Origin: Oscillospiraceae bacterium
GTDB lineage: Bacteria; Bacillota; Clostridia; Oscillospirales; Ruminococcaceae
Length of the DNA stretch: 27,563 bases
Assembly (NCBI GenBank): GCA_016296505.1
Contig: JAEDJD010000026.1
Coordinates: 1-27,563 of the forward strand
Reading direction: 5' to 3'
In this document: one piece after another, positions 8,278 to 15,692 of the stretch
How the letters are laid out: the number at the start of each line of letters is the position of its first letter
Position numbering within the stretch: position 1 is the first letter of the stretch
Position numbers and translations under genes: made by a program
Notes under the pieces: model-generated
What the model saw: the letters and a program-made list of their open reading frames with translations, nothing else
What the model was told of the DNA's origin: nothing
The model's database searches: none

Positions 8278-9171
8278 TTATCGTTCCTGAATCAAGGAAG
8301 CGATCACCTGCTCCGGCGTCAGATTGGTTTCATGGATTTCCCATGTTTCCGCAATGACCGCCGATTCGCCGGGCTGATATTCGCGCAGCGCACCGAGCAG
8401 CTCGCATTCCAGAAAATGCTTGTTCGTATACGTTTCAAAATTGCAGGCGAAATCCGGATACTGTACGGCTTCGTCATATCCGTCGAAGCGCTGCCGGAAG
8501 ATCTGATTTCCGGCGCAGTACACGATATAACCCTCGGTCACATTAAAGCCTGCCTTAAAGGCGGTCTCCGCCTGCGGATCATGCAGCAGCGTCGCATAGG
8601 AATCCGTCAGCCGGAAGCGCTTATCCTGCACATCGGAATAGCTCCAGAGAGCCATCGTCCGATTCGGGAGAAAGCCGGTCTGCGTCCGATTCAGCGGGAT
8701 ATACTCTGTTCCGCCGGAAGCGAGTCCCGTCACCGACCACGGTGCAAACAAAGCGGGCGCGTCTGAAATATTCCGGATCTCATTGCGGATCTGAACCGAA
8801 TTTCCGTCAGACATTGCAATGGAAATCGAAAACTGCTTTCCGAACGCGGTGGGCTTTGGCGTCAGCGTCAGTACGCCGTCGGTAAAAGTCCAGTCAACGC
8901 GGCTGTTATCGGGATAATAGGTTTCCGGCATGACCTCCGGCGCCGACCAGAGCCGGTGTCCGCCATAGGCATACCATGTACCATAGCCTTTCGTCAGTTC
9001 GCAAAAATCTCTCCGCACATCCTCGAACAGAATATTCTCATTTCCGCGCGTGGCAAAATAGATGATACGCGGTCCGACATCGAGCGTAGCGATGAGCTTG
9101 ATGACGCCGTTTTCCAGACAAATACATCTACCGAAATTCTGATACGAAATCTCATGGCATTGAATCGTCAT
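8278..9171 (-). CDS. Galactose-mutarotase-like (DUF4380-type) protein, 297 aa
   Basis: This is the first gene of the sugar operon. The sequence is rich in beta strands and has the pattern of the galactose mutarotase-like superfamily: an early LDVGPRIIYF segment and a GGHRLWSAPEVMPETYYPDN segment near residues 80-100. This resembles DUF4380 proteins of unknown function that often sit in sugar-use operons. No signal peptide is seen. AAAGGAG lies 7 nt before the ATG. A role in handling the anomeric form or binding of the imported sugar is plausible but inferred. Its promoter faces the divergent AraC-type regulator, which probably controls it. Confidence 0.75.
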   Translation of the reverse strand: MTIQCHEISYQNFGRCICLENGVIKLIATLDVGPRIIYFATRGNENILFEDVRRDFCELTKGYGTWYAYGGHRLWSAPEVMPETYYPDNSRVDWTFTDGVLTLTPKPTAFGKQFSISIAMSDGNSVQIRNEIRNISDAPALFAPWSVTGLASGGTEYIPLNRTQTGFLPNRTMALWSYSDVQDKRFRLTDSYATLLHDPQAETAFKAGFNVTEGYIVYCAGNQIFRQRFDGYDEAVQYPDFACNFETYTNKHFLECELLGALREYQPGESAVIAETWEIHETNLTPEQVIASLIQER

Positions 9172-9197
9172 ATATTGCTCCTTTCCGCTTTAGTTTC

Positions 9198-9226
9198 ATT
9201 ATAGCCTATGTACATGAAATAGGCTA
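9198..9226 (-). promoter_or_regulatory. Operon promoter with weak -35 and an overlapping palindrome
   Basis: On the minus strand a perfect TATAAT (9203-9198) lies about 27 nt before the first operon gene. The position 17 nt upstream holds only TAGCCT, a poor -35, as expected for an activator-dependent promoter. A perfect 7-bp inverted repeat (AGCCTAT at 9203-9209 and ATAGGCT at 9219-9225) fills the spacer and is a likely operator. Confidence 0.55.
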
Positions 9227-9229
9227 ATC

Positions 9230-9310
9230 AAAAATTGCGACATTCTTCCTGATTTTTGCGCAGTCATCACAATTTCGCAAAAACTTCTTTACAAAATTGT
9301 GACTTTGCGC
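9230..9310. promoter_or_regulatory. Repeated TTGCG boxes and inverted octamers, likely AraC-type regulator sites
   Basis: TTGCG occurs at 9235-9239 and 9256-9260, 21 bp apart (two helical turns), inverted at 9276-9280 and again direct at 9305-9309. The octamer TCACAATT (9267-9274) is mirrored by AATTGTGA (9295-9302), which overlaps the -35 of the regulator's own promoter. Paired sites with this spacing suit the two helix-turn-helix units of AraC proteins and suggest activation of the operon together with self-regulation. Confidence 0.5.
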
Positions 9311-9316
9311 TATAAT
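9288..9316 (+). promoter_or_regulatory. Sigma-A promoter of the AraC-type regulator
   Basis: TTTACA (9288-9293) and TATAAT (9311-9316) are separated by 17 nt. The transcript would have a leader of about 70 nt before the ATG at 9392. Confidence 0.75.
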
Positions 9317-9391
9317 ATATGCATTGGATTTCATGCAAGCTCAAATATAATCGCAAATTCTGAACGATTACTTTTGGAAAGGAGAGCCAAT

Positions 9392-10288
9392 ATGATCAAA
9401 AATCTTTCCGGCGACTACGAAACCGTTGAATATGAAAACAAACGGTTCGTCATGCTTTACGACAACAACGAAACCGAATTCTATCCCATGCACTGGCATA
9501 ACGCCGTTGAGATTATTATGCCGCTTGAAAATCCGTTCACGGTCAAAACCGGCGATACGGAATATGTTCTTCAGGAACGGGATATCATCATCATCCCCCC
9601 CGGCGAGCTGCATACGCTGCCTCCGCAGGCTGGCAGACGCATTATCTTTCAATGCGATAACAGCGTCATCAGTAATGTCTCAGCGCTGGAAGCCATTCTT
9701 CCGGTATTTCAGGTCACGCTGCTCATCACCCCCAATACCAACCGCGATCTCTATTTGCTCGCCAAAAAACAAATTCTTGATATCTATTCTGAATATTACG
9801 CAAATACGGAGATTTCCGATGTCCGAATTTATCTGAATCTCATCAATATGCTCGTTGCGGTTCGTGAACACCAGATCGAGCTGAGCCGTCAGTCGCTTGC
9901 CTGTGCAAAGGAAAAAATCCTCCAATACAGCGAAAAATTCAAGCTCGTGATGAAGTACATCGACCAGAACTATATGTATGATATTTCGCTCGACAAGCTT
10001 GCCGATATTGCCGGCTACAGCAAATTCCATTTTTCACGCATCTTCAAGCAGTACAATTCCATGTCCTATATCCAGTACATCAATATGCGCCGGACGCGCG
10101 CCGCAGAAATGCTGCTGCTCGATCCGTCCATCCCGATCACCGAGGTCGCAATGCGCGCCGGCTTCTCCAGCCTCTCGACCTTCAACCGCATCTTCAAGGA
10201 ATTCAAGCACTGCACCCCCTCCAGCTATCAGCGCTTTTACTGCTCGACCGGCGTTCTGCCAATGGTGGATAAACCGGATTCTGTGTAA
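9392..10288 (+). CDS. AraC-family transcriptional regulator, 298 aa
   Basis: It has an N-terminal cupin sensing domain (about residues 15-100) with a MHWHNAVEI signature (His34 and His36) and PPGELHTL, and a C-terminal AraC DNA-binding domain (about 190-288) with two helix-turn-helix units: LADIAGYSKFHFSRIFK and, after ITEVAMRAG, FSSLSTFNRIFKEF. I start at the ATG at 9392, which has GGAGAG 6-7 nt before it. It is divergent from the sugar operon, so it most likely activates that operon when a xylose-type sugar binds the cupin domain. The ligand is inferred. Confidence 0.9.
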   Translation: MIKNLSGDYETVEYENKRFVMLYDNNETEFYPMHWHNAVEIIMPLENPFTVKTGDTEYVLQERDIIIIPPGELHTLPPQAGRRIIFQCDNSVISNVSALEAILPVFQVTLLITPNTNRDLYLLAKKQILDIYSEYYANTEISDVRIYLNLINMLVAVREHQIELSRQSLACAKEKILQYSEKFKLVMKYIDQNYMYDISLDKLADIAGYSKFHFSRIFKQYNSMSYIQYINMRRTRAAEMLLLDPSIPITEVAMRAGFSSLSTFNRIFKEFKHCTPSSYQRFYCSTGVLPMVDKPDSV

Positions 10289-10618
10289 TTGATTGATACT
10301 CGCAGCTCATATTTTGTTACATTCGCGCAGAACCGTTCTCATAAGAAAATTGCTTTATTTCCCGAATATTGTGGCGCAATTTTTGAAGATTTGAAACCAT
10401 ATTCACTTAAAAATTGCTGTTCGCGCATTCGGTCACGCATAATATGACAATCGCCATATTGTTGTCATTCTGCATTATGATATGCGGCGGCAATCAAAAA
10501 TATGACAATATGAAGCTGTTTTATCACATAAACATAAACGCGGGATACAAGCTGCTCTGCTTGCACCCCGCGTTTTTTTATGGATTATCATGCTTGTTGA
10601 TCAGAAAGGCATCCGGCA
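10289..10618. other. 330-bp AT-rich gap between convergent genes
   Basis: There is no credible gene here. The gap holds an inverted repeat (ATGACAA 10444-10450 and TTGTCAT 10462-10468), a further AATATGACAAT-like copy at 10500-10510, and a strong terminator hairpin (10536-10579). If the hairpin serves the AraC-type gene, its 3' untranslated region would be about 290 nt, which is long. Confidence 0.5.
10536..10579 (+). terminator. Intrinsic terminator downstream of the regulator
   Basis: A 9-bp stem (aaacgcggg 10536-10544, cccgcgttt 10567-10575) with an inner caag/cttg pair is followed by seven T residues on the plus strand. It can also act, less strongly, on minus-strand transcripts of the phage-like cassette, whose last gene ends at 10619. 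Confidence 0.75.
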
Positions 10619-11215
10619 TTACGGCTCCGGATCGTCGCGCAGTACCGCATTGTCAACCGCAAACCAGCGCCTGCCGTGCATCTCGAAGCTGCGCGGCAGC
10701 ATATTGCCGGTATGGACGACTGCGTAAAACGCGTCCGGCGTATAGGAATCTATGCCAAGGGCCGCGTTCGTGACGTAGGGCATCAGCGCATACTGATTCA
10801 TCTGTACGGGCGGCACGACCTTTGCGCGCAGCGGCGTCACATCGCCCCATGTCACGGCGTTCCAGCTTTTGTCATCCACATCCAGAAAAACCATACACGC
10901 CGCGCCGGTATTCGTCTTGGTCAATACAAAAACACGCCGCATGGTTCCGGAATAGAACTTTGTCAGAATCACACCGCTTTCGCATAGATACGCATGCGTA
11001 ATCGAACCGAGCGAATTGTTTGGAATATGGTTTTCCGCGTCCGCATAGAAAAAAATCTCAGAACAGCCAACCGTACTAACAAGCAAATGATTCGCACTGT
11101 CATAGCATTTCAAATCGTTGCCGCCTGAGACACGCTCAATTTTGCTGAATAAATGACTGTCCGCAAGCACCTGATACATATCATCGGTGCTGCTGATATT
11201 TCTGGCTTCCGCCAT
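10619..11215 (-). CDS. Phage tail-like structural protein of unknown role, 198 aa
   Basis: This is the last gene of a four-gene cassette. The start ATG at 11215 shares one base with the upstream stop (TGATG), and GAGGAGG lies 7 nt before it, so translation is coupled. The protein begins MAEARNISSTDDMYQVLADS and has beta-rich segments with many aromatic residues (for example SEIFFYADAEN and KSWNAVTWGDVTPL), but no motif I can name. No signal peptide or membrane helix is present. Its company suggests a phage tail accessory or receptor-binding component; this is inference from context. Confidence 0.6.
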   Translation of the reverse strand: MAEARNISSTDDMYQVLADSHLFSKIERVSGGNDLKCYDSANHLLVSTVGCSEIFFYADAENHIPNNSLGSITHAYLCESGVILTKFYSGTMRRVFVLTKTNTGAACMVFLDVDDKSWNAVTWGDVTPLRAKVVPPVQMNQYALMPYVTNAALGIDSYTPDAFYAVVHTGNMLPRSFEMHGRRWFAVDNAVLRDDPEP

Positions 11216-11697
11216 CAGACCGCCTCCTCGCCAATCGGTTTTCCACACAGACCCTCCGCGCCGCTGCATCGCGCAATCGCCGCGCCGGCATAGGTCTGTT
11301 CAGTTTGCAGCTGCTTCAAATATTCAAGAAGCTGTGTATATATATCAGATTCCGGCTCCGGATGCACCGCGCTGCTGCCCATCTCGGAGAAGCAGCATGG
11401 TATCCGTACCGAAGTCGTTGTCAGGATATCGCCGGCAAATATGCCCAGCCATATCTGCGACATCCCGTAAAGCGGCGGCAGAATCGCGCGGTTTCCTTCA
11501 AATAATACATCCGTATACAGCATCCTGTTTGGACGTTCCGGATCGATCCAAGCAATCCGCATCGTCTTGACCGGATATGCGTTCCATTCCGCATCCAGAT
11601 CGAATACCGCCGTATAATCACTGTTTCCGCAGACGATTTCCGGCGAACCGCCTATCTTCGCAATCCGTTCGCGCACCGTAATCGAAAGCTCACGCAT
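11215..11697 (-). CDS. Phage baseplate/tail-like N-terminal-domain protein, 160 aa
   Basis: It belongs to a beta-sandwich family that I recognise from tail-fibre and baseplate regions of Firmicutes phages. The hallmarks are VCGNS-(D)YT near residue 22, FDLDAEWNAYPVKT near 32-45, a LFEGN...LPP segment, and FAGD-LTT-SVRIPC near 88-101, followed by a short helical tail. The same pattern occurs in the protein at 12477-12953, so the two are paralogues in one operon. The start ATG at 11697 has GGAGG 6 nt upstream and overlaps the previous gene by 8 nt. No signal peptide is present. Confidence 0.65.
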   Translation of the reverse strand: MRELSITVRERIAKIGGSPEIVCGNSDYTAVFDLDAEWNAYPVKTMRIAWIDPERPNRMLYTDVLFEGNRAILPPLYGMSQIWLGIFAGDILTTTSVRIPCCFSEMGSSAVHPEPESDIYTQLLEYLKQLQTEQTYAGAAIARCSGAEGLCGKPIGEEAV

Positions 11698-12472
11698 CGG
11701 CTACCTCCGGTTCTGTCGCAGTTTGTTCCGATGGATTCACGACCGTCGGATTGACTTCCATCGTATTTAGTTCCAGATCGGGATGCAGCGCCATCGGCAA
11801 TGCCGCGCCATTCACCGAAAGCAATGCCTGATACAATTGCTGTACCGTCGGACAATACGGCACATACGCCTGCGAGATATCCCATGCAGTTTTTGTGCAA
11901 AACATCGCGTTTGTGAAAGTGACAATATCGCCTGCCGATGTCGCGTAATTGTTCGCGCCGTAAATTCTGATTTTTGCAAGATTGTCATTTTTCAGCGTGA
12001 TGATTTTGTATACGCCGTCCCCGCGCTGGAACTGGTATTCCGCAGGCGAAGCGACGTCCGCGCTGCTCGCATCCTTGAACGAGACAGAACAGGTTGTCGA
12101 TTCGGTATCCGTCGATTCCAGATGTCCGAAATACAGGACGTATGTACCGGCTTTTGCGGTACATGGAATTTCGACGTAGCGCTGCGCCGTCGTATTGCTT
12201 CCGCTGCTCACAGTCAGCAGATTTTTTGCGCCGCTGTCGAGCTGTGCGGCAACAAGCGTTTGCAGCGATTCACGCGCCGCAGTCTCCGCAGAAATCGCAA
12301 GCGAAAGCTGATTCACTGCCTGATCGAGTTGAGCGTCCGCCTGTTGTCTGCTGGTTTTCTCCGCGTCGATCAGCGCCTGCACCTCCGCGTCGCTCAGGTC
12401 GTTCAGCGCCCGAAAAAATGCCGTGCGAACTTCGTTCTCCGTCAATCCGGTATTGAGTTTTCTGTCTGCCAT
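11690..12472 (-). CDS. Phage tail-fibre-like protein, 260 aa
   Basis: The N-terminal third (about 10-75) is a coiled coil with heptad-like Ala/Leu/Gln spacing (DAEVQALIDAEKTSRQQADA). A beta-rich domain of about 130 residues follows (KAGTYVLYFGHLES, YQFQRGDGVYKIITL, KIRIYGANNY), resembling jelly-roll domains at the tips of phage fibres. The C-terminus is a Pro/Thr/Glu tail. GGAG lies 8 nt before the ATG. It sits between two paralogous baseplate-like genes with 4-nt to 8-nt spacing or overlap. A trimeric fibre or connector role is inferred. Confidence 0.65.
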   Translation of the reverse strand: MADRKLNTGLTENEVRTAFFRALNDLSDAEVQALIDAEKTSRQQADAQLDQAVNQLSLAISAETAARESLQTLVAAQLDSGAKNLLTVSSGSNTTAQRYVEIPCTAKAGTYVLYFGHLESTDTESTTCSVSFKDASSADVASPAEYQFQRGDGVYKIITLKNDNLAKIRIYGANNYATSAGDIVTFTNAMFCTKTAWDISQAYVPYCPTVQQLYQALLSVNGAALPMALHPDLELNTMEVNPTVVNPSEQTATEPEVADA

Positions 12473-12476
12473 CCTC

Positions 12477-12953
12477 TCACTCCTTTGTCATGATATAATC
12501 CCCGTGAACCGTTACAAGATAATCGTCCGCCTCGCTGACCAGATATCTGCCGTTACAGAGGTCCTGCGCCGGCTGCCGCGCCAGTGCGGCAAGCAGCCGA
12601 TTGTAAAAATCCGGCTGAGGATACGATTCCTCCGCGATGAAATCCGTAATACAAGTCCGATACGGAATTCTCGCCGGCGCGGTCGTGCGCAGCGCACCGG
12701 CTCGGACGCTGACCAGTACCAATGTTGCCTGATGAATCGGCGGCAGCGTGCAGATATTCCCCTGAAACGGAATCTCCGCCAGCGTTTGCCCCTGCGGCGA
12801 TACGCTCACGACGCAAGCTGTTTTCTCTGGATACCGCTCCCATTCCGCATCGAAATCAAAGCGGATTGTATCGCCGCTGTTGCCGCAGACGCCATAGTAT
12901 CCATCCGATTCCAACTGTGCATGAAGCTGCCGGATTCTGACCGGTATTTCCAT
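12477..12953 (-). CDS. Phage baseplate/tail-like N-terminal-domain protein, 158 aa
   Basis: This is the first gene of the cassette and a paralogue of the protein at 11215-11697. It shares VCGNS near residue 25, FDFDAEWERYPEKT near 33-46, FQGN-CTLPP, and VRAGALRTTAPARIPY. The ATG at 12953 gives an N-terminus matching that of the paralogue, but GGAGG lies 12 nt upstream, a loose spacing; a nearer ATG (12959) is in another frame. No promoter is clear in the 117 bp between it and the terminator of the CBS-protein gene, so it may depend on readthrough. Confidence 0.62.
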   Translation of the reverse strand: MEIPVRIRQLHAQLESDGYYGVCGNSGDTIRFDFDAEWERYPEKTACVVSVSPQGQTLAEIPFQGNICTLPPIHQATLVLVSVRAGALRTTAPARIPYRTCITDFIAEESYPQPDFYNRLLAALARQPAQDLCNGRYLVSEADDYLVTVHGDYIMTKE

Positions 12954-13070
12954 AACGCATCGCGTCCTCCTTTCTATGTCGGCTGACAGGCGCCTGCTCC
13001 CTCTGCGGTATCCAGATATACCGCCAGACTCCTGCCGGTTCCGACTGCTCCCACTCATACCTGCAAAAAC

Positions 13071-13099
13071 AAAAAAAGTTGCACGTTTCCGTACAACTT
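13071..13099 (-). terminator. Intrinsic terminator of the CorC/HlyC-type gene
   Basis: The 10-nt arms 13090-13099 and 13076-13085 pair around a 4-nt GAAA loop, with one G-U pair. On the minus strand a run of seven T residues follows. This is a textbook terminator, 46 bp after the stop codon. Confidence 0.85.
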
Positions 13100-13144
13100 T
13101 CTTTAAAATATTTTTGATTTAACATCATATCGGCATTATTTTGC

Positions 13145-14425
13145 TCATCGCAGATCGCCTGCTGCCATCTCTGCCGCGGCGCTGACGTTTTTGACACCGG
13201 AGGAAACGCCGGTCAATTCGAGCAGAATACGCTGTACGCGCTGCTCCTGCATCTGCAAAACCGTCATGCGGAACCAGTCTCCGCTGACCGTTTCGCCCTC
13301 CTCGGCAATGTGTCCGGTCAGCTCCGTCAGCCAGCCGCCGACCGAGGTGCATTCCGTTACAATCAGACTCTCGGACAGCTCCAGCGAATCACAGAGATCG
13401 GCAATCGAAAGCTCGCCGGAAACCTCATAGCGATTTTCGCCGCATTTTGTCAGCATCGGGATAATCTCGTCGGCTTCGTCGTAAATCTCGCCGACAAGCT
13501 CCTCGATGATATCCTCCAGCGTGACGATGCCTTTCGTGCCGCCGTACTGATCGACCACGATCGCAAGATGCGATTTGACGCGCTGCATCTGCTTCATCGC
13601 CTCGCTGATGCGCGCAAATTCAGGCAGGCGCAGCACATTCTTGACGATCGGCGTAAGCGAGGTGCCGCCGTTTTCAATCAGCCCGAAGAAATCCTTCTCC
13701 GTGATAAAGCCGATGATATCGTCAATCGTGCCGTCATAGACCGGCAGACGGGAATAGCGTTCGGAAAGGAAAGTCTGCTTAATCTCCGCAAGGGGCATAT
13801 CTTTTGGGATTGCCGTCACACGCACGCGCGGGACAAGCACCTCGTCAACGGAGATTTCATCAAATTCAAGCGCCGAGCGTACAAGCTCGCTTTCCTGCTC
13901 CTCCAGCACGCCCTCCTCCTCGATCTGATCAACGATGACCTTCAGCTCATCCTCAGTGACAGACGGCTCCGTTCCTTTTTTGGTCACGAGCTTTGCAAGC
14001 TGATTGAACAGAAAGACAAGCGGCGTCAGAATCCAGATCAGACCGCGCAGAGGGGCTGCGAGCAGGAGCGTCAGCTGTTCGGCATGATTTTTGGCGTAGC
14101 TTTTCGGGAGAATCTCACCGAAAATCAGAACCGTCACGGTCATGACAGCGGTAGAAATGCCGACGCCGCCCTCTCCAAACCATTCGGTAAAAAGAATTGT
14201 ACCAAGCGACGCCGAGAGAATATTCACGAGATTATTGCCAATGAGAATCGCCGTCAAAGCGCGTTCAAAGGATTCGGCGACTGCAAGCGCCTTTGCGGCA
14301 CGATGATTCCCTTGCATCGCTTCCGATTTCAGGCGAATCTTGTTGACACTGGAAAACGCCGTTTCGCAGGCTGAAAACATTGCGGAGCAGACGAGCAAAA
14401 CCAGTATCACTATGAGATATATCAT
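13145..14425 (-). CDS. CorC/HlyC-type membrane protein with CBS domains, 426 aa
   Basis: It has the domain order of the family: an N-terminal DUF21 membrane domain (about 1-145, including FSACETAFSSVNKIRLKS and GNNLVNILSASLGT), a paired CBS domain (about 195-320, with YSRLPVYDGTIDDIIGF and the DQYGGTKGIVTLEDIIEELVG signature), and a C-terminal CorC_HlyC domain (about 335-415). Members are linked to magnesium or other cation efflux and are often mis-named haemolysins. I start at the ATG at 14425, with AAAGGA 8 nt before it; the frame upstream lacks a ribosome site and runs into the promoter. It is a single-gene unit with its own promoter and terminator. Confidence 0.9.
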   Translation of the reverse strand: MIYLIVILVLLVCSAMFSACETAFSSVNKIRLKSEAMQGNHRAAKALAVAESFERALTAILIGNNLVNILSASLGTILFTEWFGEGGVGISTAVMTVTVLIFGEILPKSYAKNHAEQLTLLLAAPLRGLIWILTPLVFLFNQLAKLVTKKGTEPSVTEDELKVIVDQIEEEGVLEEQESELVRSALEFDEISVDEVLVPRVRVTAIPKDMPLAEIKQTFLSERYSRLPVYDGTIDDIIGFITEKDFFGLIENGGTSLTPIVKNVLRLPEFARISEAMKQMQRVKSHLAIVVDQYGGTKGIVTLEDIIEELVGEIYDEADEIIPMLTKCGENRYEVSGELSIADLCDSLELSESLIVTECTSVGGWLTELTGHIAEEGETVSGDWFRMTVLQMQEQRVQRILLELTGVSSGVKNVSAAAEMAAGDLR

Positions 14426-14461
14426 GTATGTATCCTTTCTAATGCAAAAGCCATTGGTTTT

Positions 14462-14490
14462 ATTATAATGCATTCTCCGAAAAAATGCAA
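14462..14490 (-). promoter_or_regulatory. Sigma-A promoter of the CorC/HlyC-type gene
   Basis: On the minus strand TTGCAT (14490-14485) is followed after 17 nt by TATAAT (14467-14462). Confidence 0.75.
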
Positions 14491-14528
14491 GTCCGATTTT
14501 CAGCCTCTCCGCGCGAGATTCGGCTGAT

Positions 14529-14555
14529 TTTTGCAGATTGCAGACGGATTGCAGA
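14529..14555. repeat. GATTGCAGA repeats upstream of the dockerin gene
   Basis: GATTGCAGA occurs at 14536-14544 and 14547-14555, preceded by a TTTTTGCAGA half copy. The spacing is 11 bp, one helical turn, and the pair ends 45 bp before the -35 of the dockerin gene promoter. The same 9-mer appears inverted in the repeat array behind the gene. Confidence 0.5.
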
Positions 14556-14600
14556 GGTTTTTCTTTTCGCTGCTTGATTTTTTGCGCTCGTACTGGAGAT

Positions 14601-14629
14601 TTGACAAATCAGCCGACCTATGTTATACT
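14601..14629 (+). promoter_or_regulatory. Sigma-A promoter of the dockerin gene
   Basis: A perfect TTGACA (14601-14606) and TATACT (14624-14629) are 17 nt apart, giving a leader of about 45 nt. Confidence 0.8.
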
Positions 14630-14678
14630 GAATACGGTTCTTTTCCGATCCGTATATTATGAAAATAAAGGAAAAATC

Positions 14679-15524
14679 ATGATGAAATATCAAATTGCAC
14701 TTGCCTTGGCGGTTCTGTTCCCGACCGCCGCGCTGCCTGCATACGCTGCGGATACGCCGGCGGAAACAGCAGAACAAATTGTCTATATCGAATCCGTCTG
14801 TCCGGATTTTACGCCGATCAGCGAGGACGCGATCCTGTTTTCCGGCTTGCAGCATAATAACGCGCATATCCGGATTGTACAGCATTCGCCGGAGCGTGAG
14901 AATCTGCTGCTCTACGAGACCGAGCTGGACTGTCAGCCGCAGCATACCTACGTATTCCCTGCCGAACCCGGCAATTATACCGTCACAATCCGCACGCAGA
15001 CCGTATACGGCTGTGCGGCGGTCAGCGATTATACGCAGGATTTCACGATCGAAAATGCCGATTTCTCTGAGAATCCGCAATATGCAAAAACAAACGCGGT
15101 CTTTGTGGGTGCGTATCTGCGCACGGAAGATTCTGCGCCTGCAAATCCCGAGCAGCTTTCCGCGGAAGTGAAATACGAGGACAATATCAAAAATGTTGTC
15201 ACAGAGATTGGGTTTCCGCGCTATCAGCGCATCCGCGGCGATTATAATGGGGACACAGCGGTTGATTCTGCCGACGCGCAGCTCACGCTGAACGTATATT
15301 CTGAAACGCTTGCCGGAAATCCGTCGGAGACATTGCCTGCCGCTGCCGCCGCCTGCGATATCAACGGCGACGGGATACTGGATTCCGCCGACGCACAGTA
15401 TATTCTGCTGTTCTATGCCGAGGACATCGCCGGCAATACGCCTCGCTGGCCGGACGGTACGACGAACCCTGCTTATGACCCCCAATATACCGACCGAACC
15501 ATTCTCCTTTTGCGTAAGGATTGA
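14679..15524 (+). CDS. Secreted dockerin-containing protein, 281 aa
   Basis: A signal peptide (about residues 1-24, basic start, LALAVLFPTAALPAYA) is followed by a beta-rich region of about 160 residues with no catalytic motif I can see, then a type-I-like dockerin (about 187-250). The dockerin has two calcium-binding repeats, DYNGDTAVDSADAQLTLNVY and DINGDGILDSADAQYILLFY, which share the DSADAQ core. Dockerins bind cohesins on cellulosomal scaffoldins, so this protein is probably displayed on the cell-bound fibre-degrading complex. The start is the first of two adjacent ATGs; AAAGGA lies about 8 nt upstream. It may be a structural or carbohydrate-binding part rather than an enzyme; the N-terminal domain is unassigned. 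Confidence 0.88.
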   Translation: MMKYQIALALAVLFPTAALPAYAADTPAETAEQIVYIESVCPDFTPISEDAILFSGLQHNNAHIRIVQHSPERENLLLYETELDCQPQHTYVFPAEPGNYTVTIRTQTVYGCAAVSDYTQDFTIENADFSENPQYAKTNAVFVGAYLRTEDSAPANPEQLSAEVKYEDNIKNVVTEIGFPRYQRIRGDYNGDTAVDSADAQLTLNVYSETLAGNPSETLPAAAAACDINGDGILDSADAQYILLFYAEDIAGNTPRWPDGTTNPAYDPQYTDRTILLLRKD

Positions 15525-15578
15525 TTGCTCGAATCGCCGGAGATATGTTGATAACTTTCAACATTGCAGTTGCGTCCG

Positions 15579-15692
15579 GTATCTGAGATCTGCAAAATCT
15601 GCGTATCTGATCTGCAAAATCTGCGTATCTGATCTGCAAAATCTGCGTATCAGATCTGCAATCTATTTCGTATCAGATCTGCAATCTATTGC
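15579..15692. repeat. Array of five 22-24-bp direct repeats
   Basis: Units begin with GTATCTGA or GTATCAGA and start at 15579, 15603, 15625, 15647 and 15670, with lengths of 24, 22, 22, 23 and 23 bp. Copies 2 and 3 are identical; copies 4 and 5 form a diverged subtype with CTATT near the end. The core ATCTGCA is half of a palindrome, and the array closes with a 10-bp perfect inverted repeat. There are no unique spacers, so it is not a CRISPR array. Confidence 0.85.

Noticed and set aside
10414..10773. A 119-aa plus-strand frame after the regulator
   Set aside because: It runs through a strong intrinsic terminator and into the antisense of the phage-like gene, without a ribosome site.
12954..13058. 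N-terminal extension of the first phage-like protein
   Set aside because: The added residues are Arg/Ser-rich and unlike the paralogue, whose N-terminus matches the ATG at 12953.
13145..14425. Haemolysin function for the CBS membrane protein
   Set aside because: The name is historical; DUF21, CBS and CorC_HlyC domains point to ion transport or its control, not to a toxin.
15579..15692. Possible CRISPR array
   Set aside because: The repeats are directly adjacent with no unique spacers, and no cas genes are in the window.
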